Shown: piece after piece, positions 11,365 through 19,619 of the stretch
How the letters are laid out: each line of letters opens with the position of its first letter
How positions within the stretch are numbered: the first letter of the stretch is position 1
Assembly (NCBI GenBank): GCA_005881595.1
Contig: VBBY01000007.1
Coordinates: 1-38,015 of the forward strand
Source: Betaproteobacteria bacterium
GTDB taxonomy: Bacteria; Pseudomonadota; Gammaproteobacteria; Burkholderiales; SG8-39
Reading direction: 5' to 3'
Length of the DNA: 38,015 nucleotides
Notes under the pieces: generated by a model
What the model was told of the DNA's origin: nothing
The model's input: the letters and a program-made list of their open reading frames with translations, nothing else
Database searches by the model: none
Program-made: the position numbers and the translations under genes

Positions 11365-11444
11365 TTATCGGAAAGTCCGATTGAGGGATATCGGGTTGGG
11401 TTATCCGAGAGTCCGATAAAAGTCCGATTGGAGGATATCAGGTT
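11365..11444. repeat. Pair of imperfect direct repeats, about 36-bp period
   Basis: Unit 1 (11365-11397) begins TTATCGGA and ends GGATATCGGGTT. Unit 2 (11401-11444) begins TTATCCGA and ends GGATATCAGGTT, and contains a short extra copy of its core. AGTCCGAT occurs three times (11374, 11410, 11421), and TTATCGGA is the reverse complement of TCCGATAA at 11412-11419. The area is clearly AT-richer than the genes around it. It lies about 200 bp upstream of a two-component operon and could hold regulator sites. Confidence 0.6.
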
Positions 11445-11520
11445 AATAACGGAGCCAACCTCCCGCGACGAAGATGCCTCATTTCAAACGTTCAGCGCTG
11501 CTGAGCAAGGGGCGCTCGCC

Positions 11521-11652
11521 ATGAAGAAGGCCGAGAAAAATCCGCCGCCACAGGAGTTCTATCCGACGACAACCTACCTCGACAACAAAAGCTCAAGAGC
11601 GGGCGCAACTAACCCATCTGCGCCCCGGTGGATTTACGGCCATGAACGCTGA
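11521..11652 (+). CDS. Possible 43-residue ORF overlapping the kinase start
   Basis: ATG at 11521 opens MKKAEKNPPPQEFYPTTTYL and continues to a TGA at 11650-11652, overlapping the kinase ATG (11642) by 11 bp in another frame. AAGGGG lies about 10 nt upstream, a weak fit. The frame is open further upstream to GTG 11353, through the direct repeats. It may be a translated leader coupled to the kinase, or chance; no homologue is known to me. Confidence 0.25.
   Translation: MKKAEKNPPPQEFYPTTTYLDNKSSRAGATNPSAPRWIYGHER
11601..11625 (+). promoter_or_regulatory. Hairpin just before the kinase ribosome-binding site
   Basis: GGGCGCA (11601-11607) pairs with TGCGCCC (11619-11625) over an 11-nt loop. 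GGTGGA and then the ATG at 11642 follow within 16 nt. The hairpin could influence translation of the kinase; no T-run follows. Confidence 0.35.
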
Positions 11653-12556
11653 ACAGTTCGCCGAGCACTACTGGGCGAGCCTGCACAAATACCTCGATGA
11701 CCCCAACGAGGTGCAGCGCAGCACGGCATACGAGCTGGGACGGCACGCTCTGGCCGATGGCCTGGGTGTGCTCGACATCGCTGCCGCTCACTACGGCGCC
11801 TTGCAGCGCGTGCTTTCGGCCCGGGCGCGCCGCGCCATTCCGGGGGCGGTGATCAAGGCCGCCAACGAGTTCTTTGCCGAGTGCCTGTCGCCGTTCGAGA
11901 TAAGCTATCGCGGCGCACGCGAGGGCGCCCGCGCCTGGCAGCATCTGAACGAGGCGCTGGAAAACGAGGCGAAGCGGATCGCACACGCGCTGCACGACGA
12001 GGCGGGGCAGCTTCTTGCCTCGGTGCACTTCGCTGTCGCCGACATGGCGGGTGAGCTGCCGCCGCAAAGCCGCGCCCGGCTGCAGGAGGTCAAGTCGCTG
12101 CTGAACAGGATCGAGACGGAGCTGCGCGACCTCTCGCACGAATTGCATCCAACCGTCCTCGATCGGCTGGGCCTGCTGCCCGCGCTGCAGTTCCTCGCCG
12201 AAAGCGTGACCAAGCGCGCCGGTATCCCGATTACCCTAAAAGGCGGAGAACCGGGCCGCCTGCCCCCCGTAGTTGAGATCACTTTGTATCGGATCGTCCA
12301 AGAGGCGCTGAACAACGTGCTCAAGCACGCACAGGCGAGCAGCGCGAGCATCGAGCTCAAGGTCGGGCCGCAGCGCGTCTCGTGCACCATCCGCGACAAT
12401 GGCGTCGGCTTCGCCGCGGAGCGCATCCAGCATACCGACGGGCTCGGGCTGGCCGGAATTCGCGAACGACTGAACGCGCTCGGGGGCTCCCTGCATTTCG
12501 TCTCGAAGCCGAAGCGCGGCACCGCGCTTCGCGCCGAAGTTCCGAAAGGACGCTGA
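11642..12556 (+). CDS. Cytoplasmic histidine kinase with RsbU-N-like domain
   Basis: A 304-residue soluble sensor kinase without membrane segments. Residues about 5-85 (ASLHKYLDD..AYELGRHALADGLGVLDIAAAHYGAL) look like the N-terminal domain of RsbU phosphatases, a helical module known to bind the activator kinase RsbT. Residues about 105-180 are HisKA_3-type with RIAHALHDEAGQ (phospho-acceptor probably His118). An HATPase_c domain follows, with EALNNVLKHA, DNGVGF and GLGLAGIRER. Two nucleotides separate it from the NarL-type regulator gene, its presumed target. The RsbU-N assignment is from pattern memory and is less sure than the kinase core. Confidence 0.92.
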   Translation: MNAEQFAEHYWASLHKYLDDPNEVQRSTAYELGRHALADGLGVLDIAAAHYGALQRVLSARARRAIPGAVIKAANEFFAECLSPFEISYRGAREGARAWQHLNEALENEAKRIAHALHDEAGQLLASVHFAVADMAGELPPQSRARLQEVKSLLNRIETELRDLSHELHPTVLDRLGLLPALQFLAESVTKRAGIPITLKGGEPGRLPPVVEITLYRIVQEALNNVLKHAQASSASIELKVGPQRVSCTIRDNGVGFAAERIQHTDGLGLAGIRERLNALGGSLHFVSKPKRGTALRAEVPKGR

Positions 12557-12557
12557 G

Positions 12558-13190
12558 ATGCCTTGCCGCGTGCTGCTCGCCGACGATCACCAAATCGTGC
12601 GCCAGGGCTTGCGCGCATTGCTGGAGAAGGCCGGGCACACCGTGGTGGGCGAAGCCGCGGACGGGCGCGAGGCATGCGTGCTCGCGCACAAGCTCCAGCC
12701 GGACATCGCGGTGCTGGATCTCGCCATGCCCTTGTTGAATGGAATGGACGCGATACACGAGATCCGGCGCGTGTCGCCCAACACCGTGGCGATCCTCCTC
12801 ACGATGTACACCGACCGGGCTTATGTGCTGCAGGCCTTGCAGGCCGGCGCCAAGGGCTACGTGCTGAAGACGCAAGCGGCGGACGACCTGTTCCGCGCCA
12901 TCGAGGAAGTCTGGCGGGGCGCCGTGTATCTCAGCCCAGGCGCGGCGGTGGGACTGGTGGATGCCTACCTGAGCAAGGAAGAAAAGCCGAAGGAGCCGCT
13001 GACGGCGCGCGAACGCCAGATCCTGCAGCTGGTCGCCGAGGGCAAGACCACGAAGGCGATCAGCGTGCTGACCGGCATTACCTTCAAGACTGCCGAGTCG
13101 CATCGCAATCGCATCATGAAGAAGCTCGACATTCACCAGACCGCCGGGCTGGTGCGCTACGCCATCCGGCACGGCCTGGTCCGCCCCTGA
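12558..13190 (+). CDS. NarL/FixJ-family response regulator
   Basis: DNA-binding response regulator of 210 residues. The receiver domain (1-120) has Asp9/Asp10, phospho-acceptor Asp54 in VLDLAMP, the Thr of LLTMYTD and the GYVLK lysine. The C-terminal LuxR-type helix-turn-helix (about 145-205) reads LTARERQILQLVAEGKTTKAIS...TAESHRNRIMKKL. It starts at ATG 12558, one base after the kinase stop codon, so it is co-transcribed. The target genes are not evident; the direct repeats at 11365-11444 upstream of the operon are candidates for autoregulatory sites. Confidence 0.95.
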   Translation: MPCRVLLADDHQIVRQGLRALLEKAGHTVVGEAADGREACVLAHKLQPDIAVLDLAMPLLNGMDAIHEIRRVSPNTVAILLTMYTDRAYVLQALQAGAKGYVLKTQAADDLFRAIEEVWRGAVYLSPGAAVGLVDAYLSKEEKPKEPLTARERQILQLVAEGKTTKAISVLTGITFKTAESHRNRIMKKLDIHQTAGLVRYAIRHGLVRP

Positions 13191-13262
13191 CGGCGCGAAC
13201 GCGCTCGACGCCGATCACTTCGACGGGGTGGCGCGGAGCGCCGGAGAGCGCTCATGCGCCAC

Positions 13263-13268
13263 TAGAAT
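13263..13268 (+). promoter_or_regulatory. Candidate -10 box (TAGAAT) 6 nt before pepN ATG
   Basis: TAGAAT is followed by ACGCAG and the ATG at 13275, with no Shine-Dalgarno. The spacing places +1 at or beside the ATG, as for a leaderless mRNA. No good -35 was found. Confidence 0.4.
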
Positions 13269-13274
13269 ACGCAG

Positions 13275-15761
13275 ATGAGAGAACCCCAGCCGAGAGCGAT
13301 TCACCTCAAGGATTACTCGCCGCCTGAGTTCCGGATCGACTCGCTCGATCTCGATGTCGACCTGCGCGACGACCACGCGCGAGTGCGCGCGAAGCTGCAA
13401 GTGCGGCGCAATGGCGGCCCGGGTCCGCTCGTGCTCGACGGAGAGGAGCTGCAGCTGATTTCCGTCTCGCTCGACGGAAAACAGCCGCAATACGAGGTCG
13501 CGGCGCAGAAGCTCACGCTGCGTGACGTGCCGGATGCCTTCACGCTGGAAACCGTGTCGCGCATCGTGCCGCAGAAGAACACCCAGCTCGAAGGCCTGTA
13601 CGCGACGAAGAACGGTTTCGTCACGCAATGCGAGGCCGAGGGCTTCCGGCGCATCACCTGGTTCATCGACCGGCCCGACGTGATGGCGCGCTATACCACC
13701 ACGATCCATGCGGACCGGAAGAAATACCCGGTTCTGCTTTCCAACGGCAACGAAACAGGAACAGGGGAAGAACCCGGCGGGCGCCACTGGGCGCGCTTCG
13801 TGGACCCCTTCCCGAAACCCTCGTATCTCTTCGCCATGGTGGCAGCCGACCTGGAGGTGCTCGAGGACGCCTACCAGGGGAAGAAGCTCTTCGTCTACGT
13901 GGAGCCGGGCAAGCTCGACCAGGCCGGCTGGGCGATGGACTGCCTCAAGCGCGCCATCCAGTGGGACGAGAAGCGCTTCGGCCTGCGGCTCGATCTCGAC
14001 CAGTACAAGATCGTCGCGGTCGGCGACTTCAACTCCGGCGCGATGGAGAACAAGGGCCTCAACATCTTCAACACCAGGTACGTGCTCGCGCGCTCCGATG
14101 TCGCCACCGACACCGACTACCTGAGCATCGACCGCGTGGTGGCGCACGAGTACTTTCACAACTGGACCGGCAACCGCGTCACCTGCCGCGACTGGTTCCA
14201 GCTGTCGCTGAAGGAGGGCCTGACGGTATTCCGCGACCAGGAGTACGGCGCCGACACCTACTCGCGCGCCGTGACGAGGATCCAGGAAGTGCGCGCGCTG
14301 CGCGCGGGCCAGTTCCCGGAGGACGCCGGCCCGATGAAGCACCCGGTGCGGCCGCAGTCGTACATGGAGATCCGCAACTTCTACACCATGACGGTATACG
14401 AGAAAGGCGCCGAAGTCGTGCGCATGCAGCACAGCCTGCTCGGCGAGGAGAAATTCCAGGCGGGGATGCGCCTGTACTTCAAGCGGCACGACGGCCAGGC
14501 GGTCACCTGCAACGACTTCGTGCAGGCGATGCAGGACGCCTCCGGCATCGACCTGTCGCAGTTCAAGCTCTGGTACGACGTCGCCGGCACGCCGGTGCTC
14601 GACTGCAGGGGTGCCTATGAAAATGGAAGCTTCACCCTGACGGTGAAGCAGTCGATGAACCCGCCGTTCCACATTCCCTTTGCCGTCAAGATCGGCGACG
14701 AGGAACAGGTGCTGTCGATCAAGCGGCCGGAAGAGGAATTTGTCTTCAGGAATCTGAAAAGCAAACCGGTCCCTTCCCTCCTGCGCCGCTTCTCCGCCCC
14801 GGTGATCCTCAACTATCCGTTCACCGACGATGAGCTGGTGCACCTGATGGGACGCGACGACGATGCCTTTAATCGCTGGGAGGCGGGTCAGCGGCTCGCC
14901 GCATCGATCATCCTCGGCCGGAAAGGCGCACCTTCGCGGGCATTCCTCGACGCCAGCCGGAGCATTCTTTCGGACCGCGACCCTGCGTTCGCCGCCGAAG
15001 CGCTCACGCTGCCGCCGGAGGCGTTCCTCGCCGAGCAGATGCAGGTGGTCGATCCGGACCTCCTGCATTCAGCCAGGAATGAATTGCGCCTAGCCCTCGC
15101 GCAAGGACTGAAAGATGAGCTGCTCTCGAAATACGAAAAGCTCCGGGTCGCCGGCGCGTACTCCCCGGACGCCGTTTCGGCGGGCAAGCGGGCATTGAGA
15201 AACCTCTGCCTCGGTTTACTTTCCGAATTGGGCATGTCCGGGCTGGCTCACGCGCAGCTCCAGCAGGCGGACAACATGACCGACGCCATGGCCGCGCTAT
15301 CCTGCCTCGCGAACCTCGACTGCCCGGAGCGGCAGCCGGCGCTCGACGCGTTCTACGCGAAGTGGCAGCACGAGCCCCTGGTGGTGGACAAGTGGCTCGC
15401 CGTGCAATCGACCTCGCGGCTGCCCGACACGCTGCGGCGCGTGAAGCGGCTGCTCTCTCACCCGGCGTTCGACATCAAGGTGCCGAACAAGGTGTATGCG
15501 CTGATTCGCGGCTTCGCGTCGAACCACGTGCGCTTCCATGCCGCCGACGGCTCGGGCTACGCCTTCCTCGCCGACCAGGTGATCGCGCTGAACGCCCTCA
15601 ACCCGCAGGTCGCCGCGCGCATGGCGCGCGGCTTCGACCGCTGGAAGAGGTTCGACGCGGCAAGGCAGGCCAAGGCCAGGGCGCAGCTCGAGCGCATCCG
15701 CGACACCGCGGGGCTTTCCAGGGACGTGGCCGAGATCGTCAGCAAGGCGCTCGCCGGATGA
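13275..15761 (+). CDS. pepN: Aminopeptidase N (M1 family)
   Basis: Cytoplasmic zinc exopeptidase that removes N-terminal residues from peptides. The GAMEN substrate-binding motif is at residues 255-259 and the zinc site H291-E-Y-F-H295 with third ligand Glu314 (LKEGLTVF). The overall order matches PepN: N-terminal beta-sandwich, catalytic domain, DUF3458-like Ig domain (about 450-540) and a helical C-terminal arch. At 828 residues it is slightly shorter than E. coli PepN (870). ATG 13275 gives the expected N-terminus (MREPQPRAIHLKDYSPPEFRI) and has no Shine-Dalgarno, but a -10-like box lies 6 nt upstream. Its stop overlaps the next start by 4 bp (ATGA), coupling it to the permease. Confidence 0.97.
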   Translation: MREPQPRAIHLKDYSPPEFRIDSLDLDVDLRDDHARVRAKLQVRRNGGPGPLVLDGEELQLISVSLDGKQPQYEVAAQKLTLRDVPDAFTLETVSRIVPQKNTQLEGLYATKNGFVTQCEAEGFRRITWFIDRPDVMARYTTTIHADRKKYPVLLSNGNETGTGEEPGGRHWARFVDPFPKPSYLFAMVAADLEVLEDAYQGKKLFVYVEPGKLDQAGWAMDCLKRAIQWDEKRFGLRLDLDQYKIVAVGDFNSGAMENKGLNIFNTRYVLARSDVATDTDYLSIDRVVAHEYFHNWTGNRVTCRDWFQLSLKEGLTVFRDQEYGADTYSRAVTRIQEVRALRAGQFPEDAGPMKHPVRPQSYMEIRNFYTMTVYEKGAEVVRMQHSLLGEEKFQAGMRLYFKRHDGQAVTCNDFVQAMQDASGIDLSQFKLWYDVAGTPVLDCRGAYENGSFTLTVKQSMNPPFHIPFAVKIGDEEQVLSIKRPEEEFVFRNLKSKPVPSLLRRFSAPVILNYPFTDDELVHLMGRDDDAFNRWEAGQRLAASIILGRKGAPSRAFLDASRSILSDRDPAFAAEALTLPPEAFLAEQMQVVDPDLLHSARNELRLALAQGLKDELLSKYEKLRVAGAYSPDAVSAGKRALRNLCLGLLSELGMSGLAHAQLQQADNMTDAMAALSCLANLDCPERQPALDAFYAKWQHEPLVVDKWLAVQSTSRLPDTLRRVKRLLSHPAFDIKVPNKVYALIRGFASNHVRFHAADGSGYAFLADQVIALNALNPQVAARMARGFDRWKRFDAARQAKARAQLERIRDTAGLSRDVAEIVSKALAG

Positions 15762-16978
15762 CCGCGACGGTCGCGACCGTCTTCGCGATCGTCTATGTCG
15801 GCATGATCCTCGGCGGGCTGCCGTTCCTGCAGCTCGACCGCACCGGCGTGGCGCTGCTAGGCGCGATCGCCATCGTCGGCCTGGAAGTGCTCACGCCGGA
15901 GCAGGCGGCGCTTTCGATCCATCTGCCGACGCTGCTGCTGCTGTTCTCCTTCATGGTGCTCTCGGCGCAGATGCGGCTCGGCGGCTTCTACACCTGGGTG
16001 ACGCTGCGCATCGCCGCGCTGCCGCTCGCGCCGCCCATGCTGCTGGCGGCGACCATGGCCGCGGTGGCGGCGCTGTCGGCGGTGTTCAGCAACGATGTCG
16101 TGTGTCTCGCGGTCGCGCCGGTGCTCGCCGATGCCTGCGCGCGGCGGCGTCTGGACCCGGTGCCTTACCTCATCGGCCTCGCGTGCGCGGCGAACATCGG
16201 CTCGGCGGCGACGCTGATCGGCAATCCGCAGAACATGCTGATCGGCCAGGTGCTCGGGATGCATTTCGCCGCTTACCTGCGCGCAGCTTTCCTGCCGGCG
16301 CTGCTCGGGCTGGCGGCAGCGTGGGGGATCATTGCCTGGCGTCTTTCTGCCGCTACAGAAACTCTGCTTGCAGTCACCGAGAGGCGTGAAGGCGAATACA
16401 CGGGGCTCGATCCCTGGCAGACCACCAAGGGGTTGGCGGTGGCCGGCGCGCTGCTGCTGGTGTTTCTGTTCACCGACTGGCCGCGCGAGGTCGCCGCGCT
16501 CGCCGGAGCGGGCATCCTGATGACCAGCCGGCGGCTGCATTCGCACAAGATGCTCGGCCTGGTGGACTGGGAGCTGCTGATCCTGTTCATCGGCCTGTTC
16601 GTCGTGAACCACGCGTTCGAGCGCACCGGCCTTGCCGCGCAGGCGATCCGCAGCCTCGCCGCCGCCGGGCTGCCGCTGTCCGAGCCGGCGCCGCTGTTTG
16701 CGACGACCTTCGTGCTCTCGAACGTGCTGTCCAACGTTCCCGCCGTGATGCTGCTGCTCCCTGCAGCCACCGAGCCGTTCTCGGGCCCGATGCTGGCGCT
16801 CGTCAGCACCCTGGCCGGCAACCTGCTGATCGTCGGCTCGATCGCCAACATCATCGTGGTCGACGCGGCACGCCGCCGCGGCATCGCGATAGACTGGCGG
16901 CGTCACGCGCTGACCGGGATTCCCGTCACGATTGCCACGCTCGCCATCACCGCGGGATGGTTCGCCTTGAGGTCCTGA
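15758..16978 (+). CDS. ArsB/NhaD-like (SLC13/CitMHS-type) permease
   Basis: Inner-membrane transporter of 406 residues with about eleven hydrophobic segments. The ion-transporter landmark appears as ANIGSAATLIGNPQNMLIG (about residues 145-163), and LSNVLSNVPAVMLLLP in the second half resembles the matching helix-break of ArsB/NhaD and SLC13 proteins. Known members move arsenite, Na+/H+ or dicarboxylates; the substrate here cannot be told, and no arsenic genes are nearby. The start ATG at 15758 overlaps the pepN stop (ATGA), so translation is coupled. Confidence 0.9.
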   Translation: MTATVATVFAIVYVGMILGGLPFLQLDRTGVALLGAIAIVGLEVLTPEQAALSIHLPTLLLLFSFMVLSAQMRLGGFYTWVTLRIAALPLAPPMLLAATMAAVAALSAVFSNDVVCLAVAPVLADACARRRLDPVPYLIGLACAANIGSAATLIGNPQNMLIGQVLGMHFAAYLRAAFLPALLGLAAAWGIIAWRLSAATETLLAVTERREGEYTGLDPWQTTKGLAVAGALLLVFLFTDWPREVAALAGAGILMTSRRLHSHKMLGLVDWELLILFIGLFVVNHAFERTGLAAQAIRSLAAAGLPLSEPAPLFATTFVLSNVLSNVPAVMLLLPAATEPFSGPMLALVSTLAGNLLIVGSIANIIVVDAARRRGIAIDWRRHALTGIPVTIATLAITAGWFALRS

Positions 16979-17062
16979 TCAGCCCGCACTGGCGGCGCGG
17001 GCCAAACTGGCGCATCATCCTGGCGCGCCCAAGTGAGGGCCAGAAGAAGAAGAGGACGGTAA

Positions 17063-17260
17063 ATGACGGCCATGCATAAAGGTTTTAGGCGGAATCCCGA
17101 TGGCTCTTGGACGTGTGTCGCGGAATCCACCATTGAGGGCCCCAAGGGACGTATGAGGGTCACGCCGGGGACGACGTTCGCTCCCGGCCTCAAGCTCATG
17201 GGCGTGGACTTGGCAGCCCTGCTCGACGCTCTTACGAGGACAAAAAGCGTGGAGTACTGA
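17063..17260 (+). CDS. Small conserved-looking hypothetical protein
   Basis: A 65-residue soluble protein (MTAMHKGFRRNPDGSWTCVA..) with an extended, polar N-terminal half and a hydrophobic C-terminal helix (GVDLAALLDALTR). The start is supported by AGAGGA 6-7 nt upstream of ATG 17063; a second in-frame ATG at 17072 is possible. I have an impression of similar short proteins in Burkholderiales, without a function. It lies alone between the permease and the convergent thioesterase, separated by 84 and 11 bp. Confidence 0.65.
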   Translation: MTAMHKGFRRNPDGSWTCVAESTIEGPKGRMRVTPGTTFAPGLKLMGVDLAALLDALTRTKSVEY

Positions 17261-17271
17261 CGATCCGCCCA

Positions 17272-17676
17272 TCAAGGCGGATCGAGCTTGTGCTGCACGC
17301 GGGCATCGAACTTGGCGACGTTCACGACCACGCGCTCGTGCGTGCCGTCGCCAATGAGCTCTCGTTCATCATGCGCTGCCACGCGGAAGAACACGGTGCG
17401 GCCTTCGACCTTCGTTACCGTGGCGCGAGCGCGTACACGCATGCCGACGGGTGTTGCGGCGATGTGACGTACTTGTAGCACTGTACCGAGGCTTTGATAG
17501 CCCGGGGGCAGCAGGCGCTCGACAGCGTCGAGCGCCGCCGCCTCGATGAGGTTGATCATCACCGGCGTGGCCAGCACGTGCACTTTGCCGCTTCCCACGC
17601 GCGGCGCGGTGTGCTCTTCGCCGACGCGCAGCTCGGCGCTGCCCGTCATTCCCGCTTTGAGCCTTCCGAGTTCCAC
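17272..17676 (-). CDS. Hotdog-fold thioesterase (FlK-like)
   Basis: A 134-residue single-domain hotdog protein resembling the fluoroacetyl-CoA thioesterase/FlK-like family, whose members hydrolyse acyl-CoA thioesters. Family landmarks: LKAGMTGSAELRVGEEHTAP at the N-terminus, VHVLATPVMINLIEAAALDAV (central helix with the conserved Glu), LGTVLQVRHIAATPVG and FRVAAHDERELIGDGTHERVVV. GTG 17676 is preferred; a TTG immediately before it (17679) would add one residue. TACCAT lies 7 nt upstream of the GTG, so this may be another leaderless gene. The acyl-CoA substrate is unknown. Confidence 0.87.
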   Translation of the reverse strand: MELGRLKAGMTGSAELRVGEEHTAPRVGSGKVHVLATPVMINLIEAAALDAVERLLPPGYQSLGTVLQVRHIAATPVGMRVRARATVTKVEGRTVFFRVAAHDERELIGDGTHERVVVNVAKFDARVQHKLDPP

Positions 17677-17694
17677 CAATACAATGGTAGCTGG

Positions 17695-18270
17695 CTACGG
17701 CCTTTGCTGGGCGTCGTGCTTCTCGCGGTAGATACGCCGGCTCTGGCGGTTTTCCTGGCGCTGGAGACGCCGCTGCTCGTTGGGCCCGACCTTCCCGTCT
17801 GCGCCGGCGCGCGCCTGCGCTGCATTGTCGCGTGCCTGGCCGCGCTCGAGCCTGGCCGCTTCCCGGTTTGTCAGCTCGCCCGACGCCACGCCCTGCTCGA
17901 TGCGCCGCTGCTGGTTGACGTCGCGCTGCACGTCCGCCTGCATGCGCTGCGACGAGGGCGACTTCGGATCGCCGGTCTGCGCGTCGTGCTTCTCGCGATA
18001 GATATCGCGGCTGACCTTGTTCTGCTCGCGCGCGAGGCGGGCCTTCTCCGCCGGGCTGAGAGTGCCGTCGCGAAGCGCTCTGGCTTGATCGCGTTCGACC
18101 TTCGCTTCCTCGCGCTCGAGGCGCGCGGCTTCGCGGGTGGTGAGCTGGCCGGACTTGAGGCCCTGCTCGATGCGCTCCTGCTGGTTGACGTCGCGCTGGA
18201 CGGTGCCGGTCTGGGCAAAGGCGCTGCCGCAGAAGAGGGCTGCGGCGATGGCAGTCAATTTGAGTTTCAT
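17695..18270 (-). CDS. Secreted protein with an internal duplication
   Basis: A 191-residue exported protein with signal peptide MKLKLTAIAAALFCGSAFAQ. The mature part is two copies of a unit of about 75-80 residues, each starting VQRDVNQQ(E/R)RIEQG, passing (T/N)REAARLER and ending (D/R)IYREKHDAQ. Both are highly charged and helical, and each holds a short acidic loop (ALRDGTLSPAE, GADGKVGPNE) reminiscent of a degenerate EF-hand. ATG 18270 is chosen because AAAGGA stands 7 nt upstream and the signal peptide starts there. Similar proteins occur in Burkholderiales without known function, to my recollection. A 24-bp gap links it to the thioesterase on the same strand. Confidence 0.8.
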   Translation of the reverse strand: MKLKLTAIAAALFCGSAFAQTGTVQRDVNQQERIEQGLKSGQLTTREAARLEREEAKVERDQARALRDGTLSPAEKARLAREQNKVSRDIYREKHDAQTGDPKSPSSQRMQADVQRDVNQQRRIEQGVASGELTNREAARLERGQARDNAAQARAGADGKVGPNEQRRLQRQENRQSRRIYREKHDAQQRP

Positions 18271-18362
18271 CTCGATGTCCTTTGAGGTGGAGTGCCAGGC
18301 CATTTAACGCCGCGGCCCGCGAAACGGAATACCGTACCCCCCGTAAATTCGGTAACAACTTG

Positions 18363-18368
18363 TATCAT
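18363..18368 (+). promoter_or_regulatory. Candidate -10 box (TATCAT) 6 nt before ndh ATG
   Basis: TATCAT preceded by TG and followed by CGCCGC and the ATG at 18375. No Shine-Dalgarno. Fits a leaderless transcript; no strong -35. Confidence 0.35.
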
Positions 18369-18374
18369 CGCCGC

Positions 18375-19619
18375 ATGGCGACCCCGCGCGTGGTCATCCT
18401 GGGCTGCGGTTTCGGCGGGCTGTGGGCCGCCCAGGCGCTGCGCAAGGCGCCGGTCGAGCTGACGGTGGTCGATCGCACCAATCACCACCTGTTCACCCCG
18501 CTGCTCTACCAGGTCGCGACCGCCGGGCTTGCCGCCCCCGAGATCTCGGGGCCCATCCGGCACATCCTCGCCGGGCAGCGCAACGTCACCGTCCTGATGG
18601 GCGAGGCGCGAAGCGTGGACGCGGCGAGGCGCGCGGTGTCCCTGGAGGACGGCAGCGAGCTTCCCTACGACAAGCTGATCGTCGCCACCGGCTCGATCAA
18701 CAACTACTTCGGTAACGACCGATGGGCGCCGTTTGCGCCGGCCCTGAAGACCCTGGACGACGCGCTGGAGATCCGCAGCCGCATCCTGCTCGCGTTCGAG
18801 CGCGCCGAGCGCGAGCCCGACGCGGCGCGCCGCCTGCCGTGGCTCACCTTCGTGGTGATCGGCGCTGGCGCCACCGGCGTCGAGCTTGCCGGCACGCTGG
18901 CGGAGATCGCGCGGCACACCCTGCGCGGCGAGTTCAGGCACTTCGATCCTCGCAATGCGCGGGTGGTGCTCGTGGAGGGCACCGACCGCGTGCTGCCGCT
19001 GTATCCGCCGGAGCTGTCGGAAAAGGCGCGGCTGCAGCTGGAGCGCCTGGGCGTGACCGTCTGGCTTGGCCGGCGCGTCACCGAGGTCGATGCCGGCGGC
19101 GTGACGCTGGGGAACGACCGCATCGGCGCGAAGACCGTCCTCTGGGCGGCGGGAGTGGCCAGCTCGCCGCTCGCGCGCGCTCTCGGTGCGCCGCTCGAGC
19201 GCAGCGGGCGGGTGAAAGTCGAGCCGGATCTCTCCGTGCCCGGTCTGCCGGAAGTCTTCGTCGTCGGCGATCTTGCCGCCGTGGATGCAGTTCCCGGCAT
19301 CGCGCCGGCAGCCAAGCAGATGGGACGCCATGCCGCCCGCAACGTCCTCGCTCAGCTGAAGGGCAAACCCACCAGGCCCTTCCGTTACCGCGACTACGGC
19401 CAGCTCGCGACCATCGGCCGAAATGCCGCCGTAGCGATGATCGGCGGGCTGCACCTGTCGGGCTTCCCTGCCTGGCTGGTCTGGCTGGTCGCGCACATCT
19501 ATTTCCTCATCAACTTCCGCAACCGCATCATGGTGATGTTCGACCTGACCTGGGCCTACTGGACCTCCCAGCGCTACGCGCGCATCGTCTTCCTCAAGCA
19601 GCCTGCCTCACCGCGTTGA
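18375..19619 (+). CDS. ndh: Type II NADH dehydrogenase (NDH-2)
   Basis: Non-proton-pumping NADH:quinone oxidoreductase on the inner face of the membrane. The 414-residue protein has two Rossmann motifs: GCGFGG (10-15) for FAD and GAGATG (163-168) for NADH. It also has HHLFTPLLYQVATAGL, the ATGS of the FAD domain, VFVVGDLAAV and AAKQMGRHAA. The C-terminal LVWLVAHIYFLINFRNRI is the usual membrane-binding stretch. ATG 18375 is preferred over an upstream in-frame start (18282) because the glycine motif then lies at the normal distance from the N-terminus and a -10-like box precedes it. The 3' end overlaps the convergent ROK gene by 12 bp. Confidence 0.95.
   Translation: MATPRVVILGCGFGGLWAAQALRKAPVELTVVDRTNHHLFTPLLYQVATAGLAAPEISGPIRHILAGQRNVTVLMGEARSVDAARRAVSLEDGSELPYDKLIVATGSINNYFGNDRWAPFAPALKTLDDALEIRSRILLAFERAEREPDAARRLPWLTFVVIGAGATGVELAGTLAEIARHTLRGEFRHFDPRNARVVLVEGTDRVLPLYPPELSEKARLQLERLGVTVWLGRRVTEVDAGGVTLGNDRIGAKTVLWAAGVASSPLARALGAPLERSGRVKVEPDLSVPGLPEVFVVGDLAAVDAVPGIAPAAKQMGRHAARNVLAQLKGKPTRPFRYRDYGQLATIGRNAAVAMIGGLHLSGFPAWLVWLVAHIYFLINFRNRIMVMFDLTWAYWTSQRYARIVFLKQPASPR

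Noticed and set aside
13215-15068. 617-codon minus-strand open frame opposite pepN
   Set aside because: The plus strand encodes a complete aminopeptidase N with all motifs; the antisense product has no recognisable domain.
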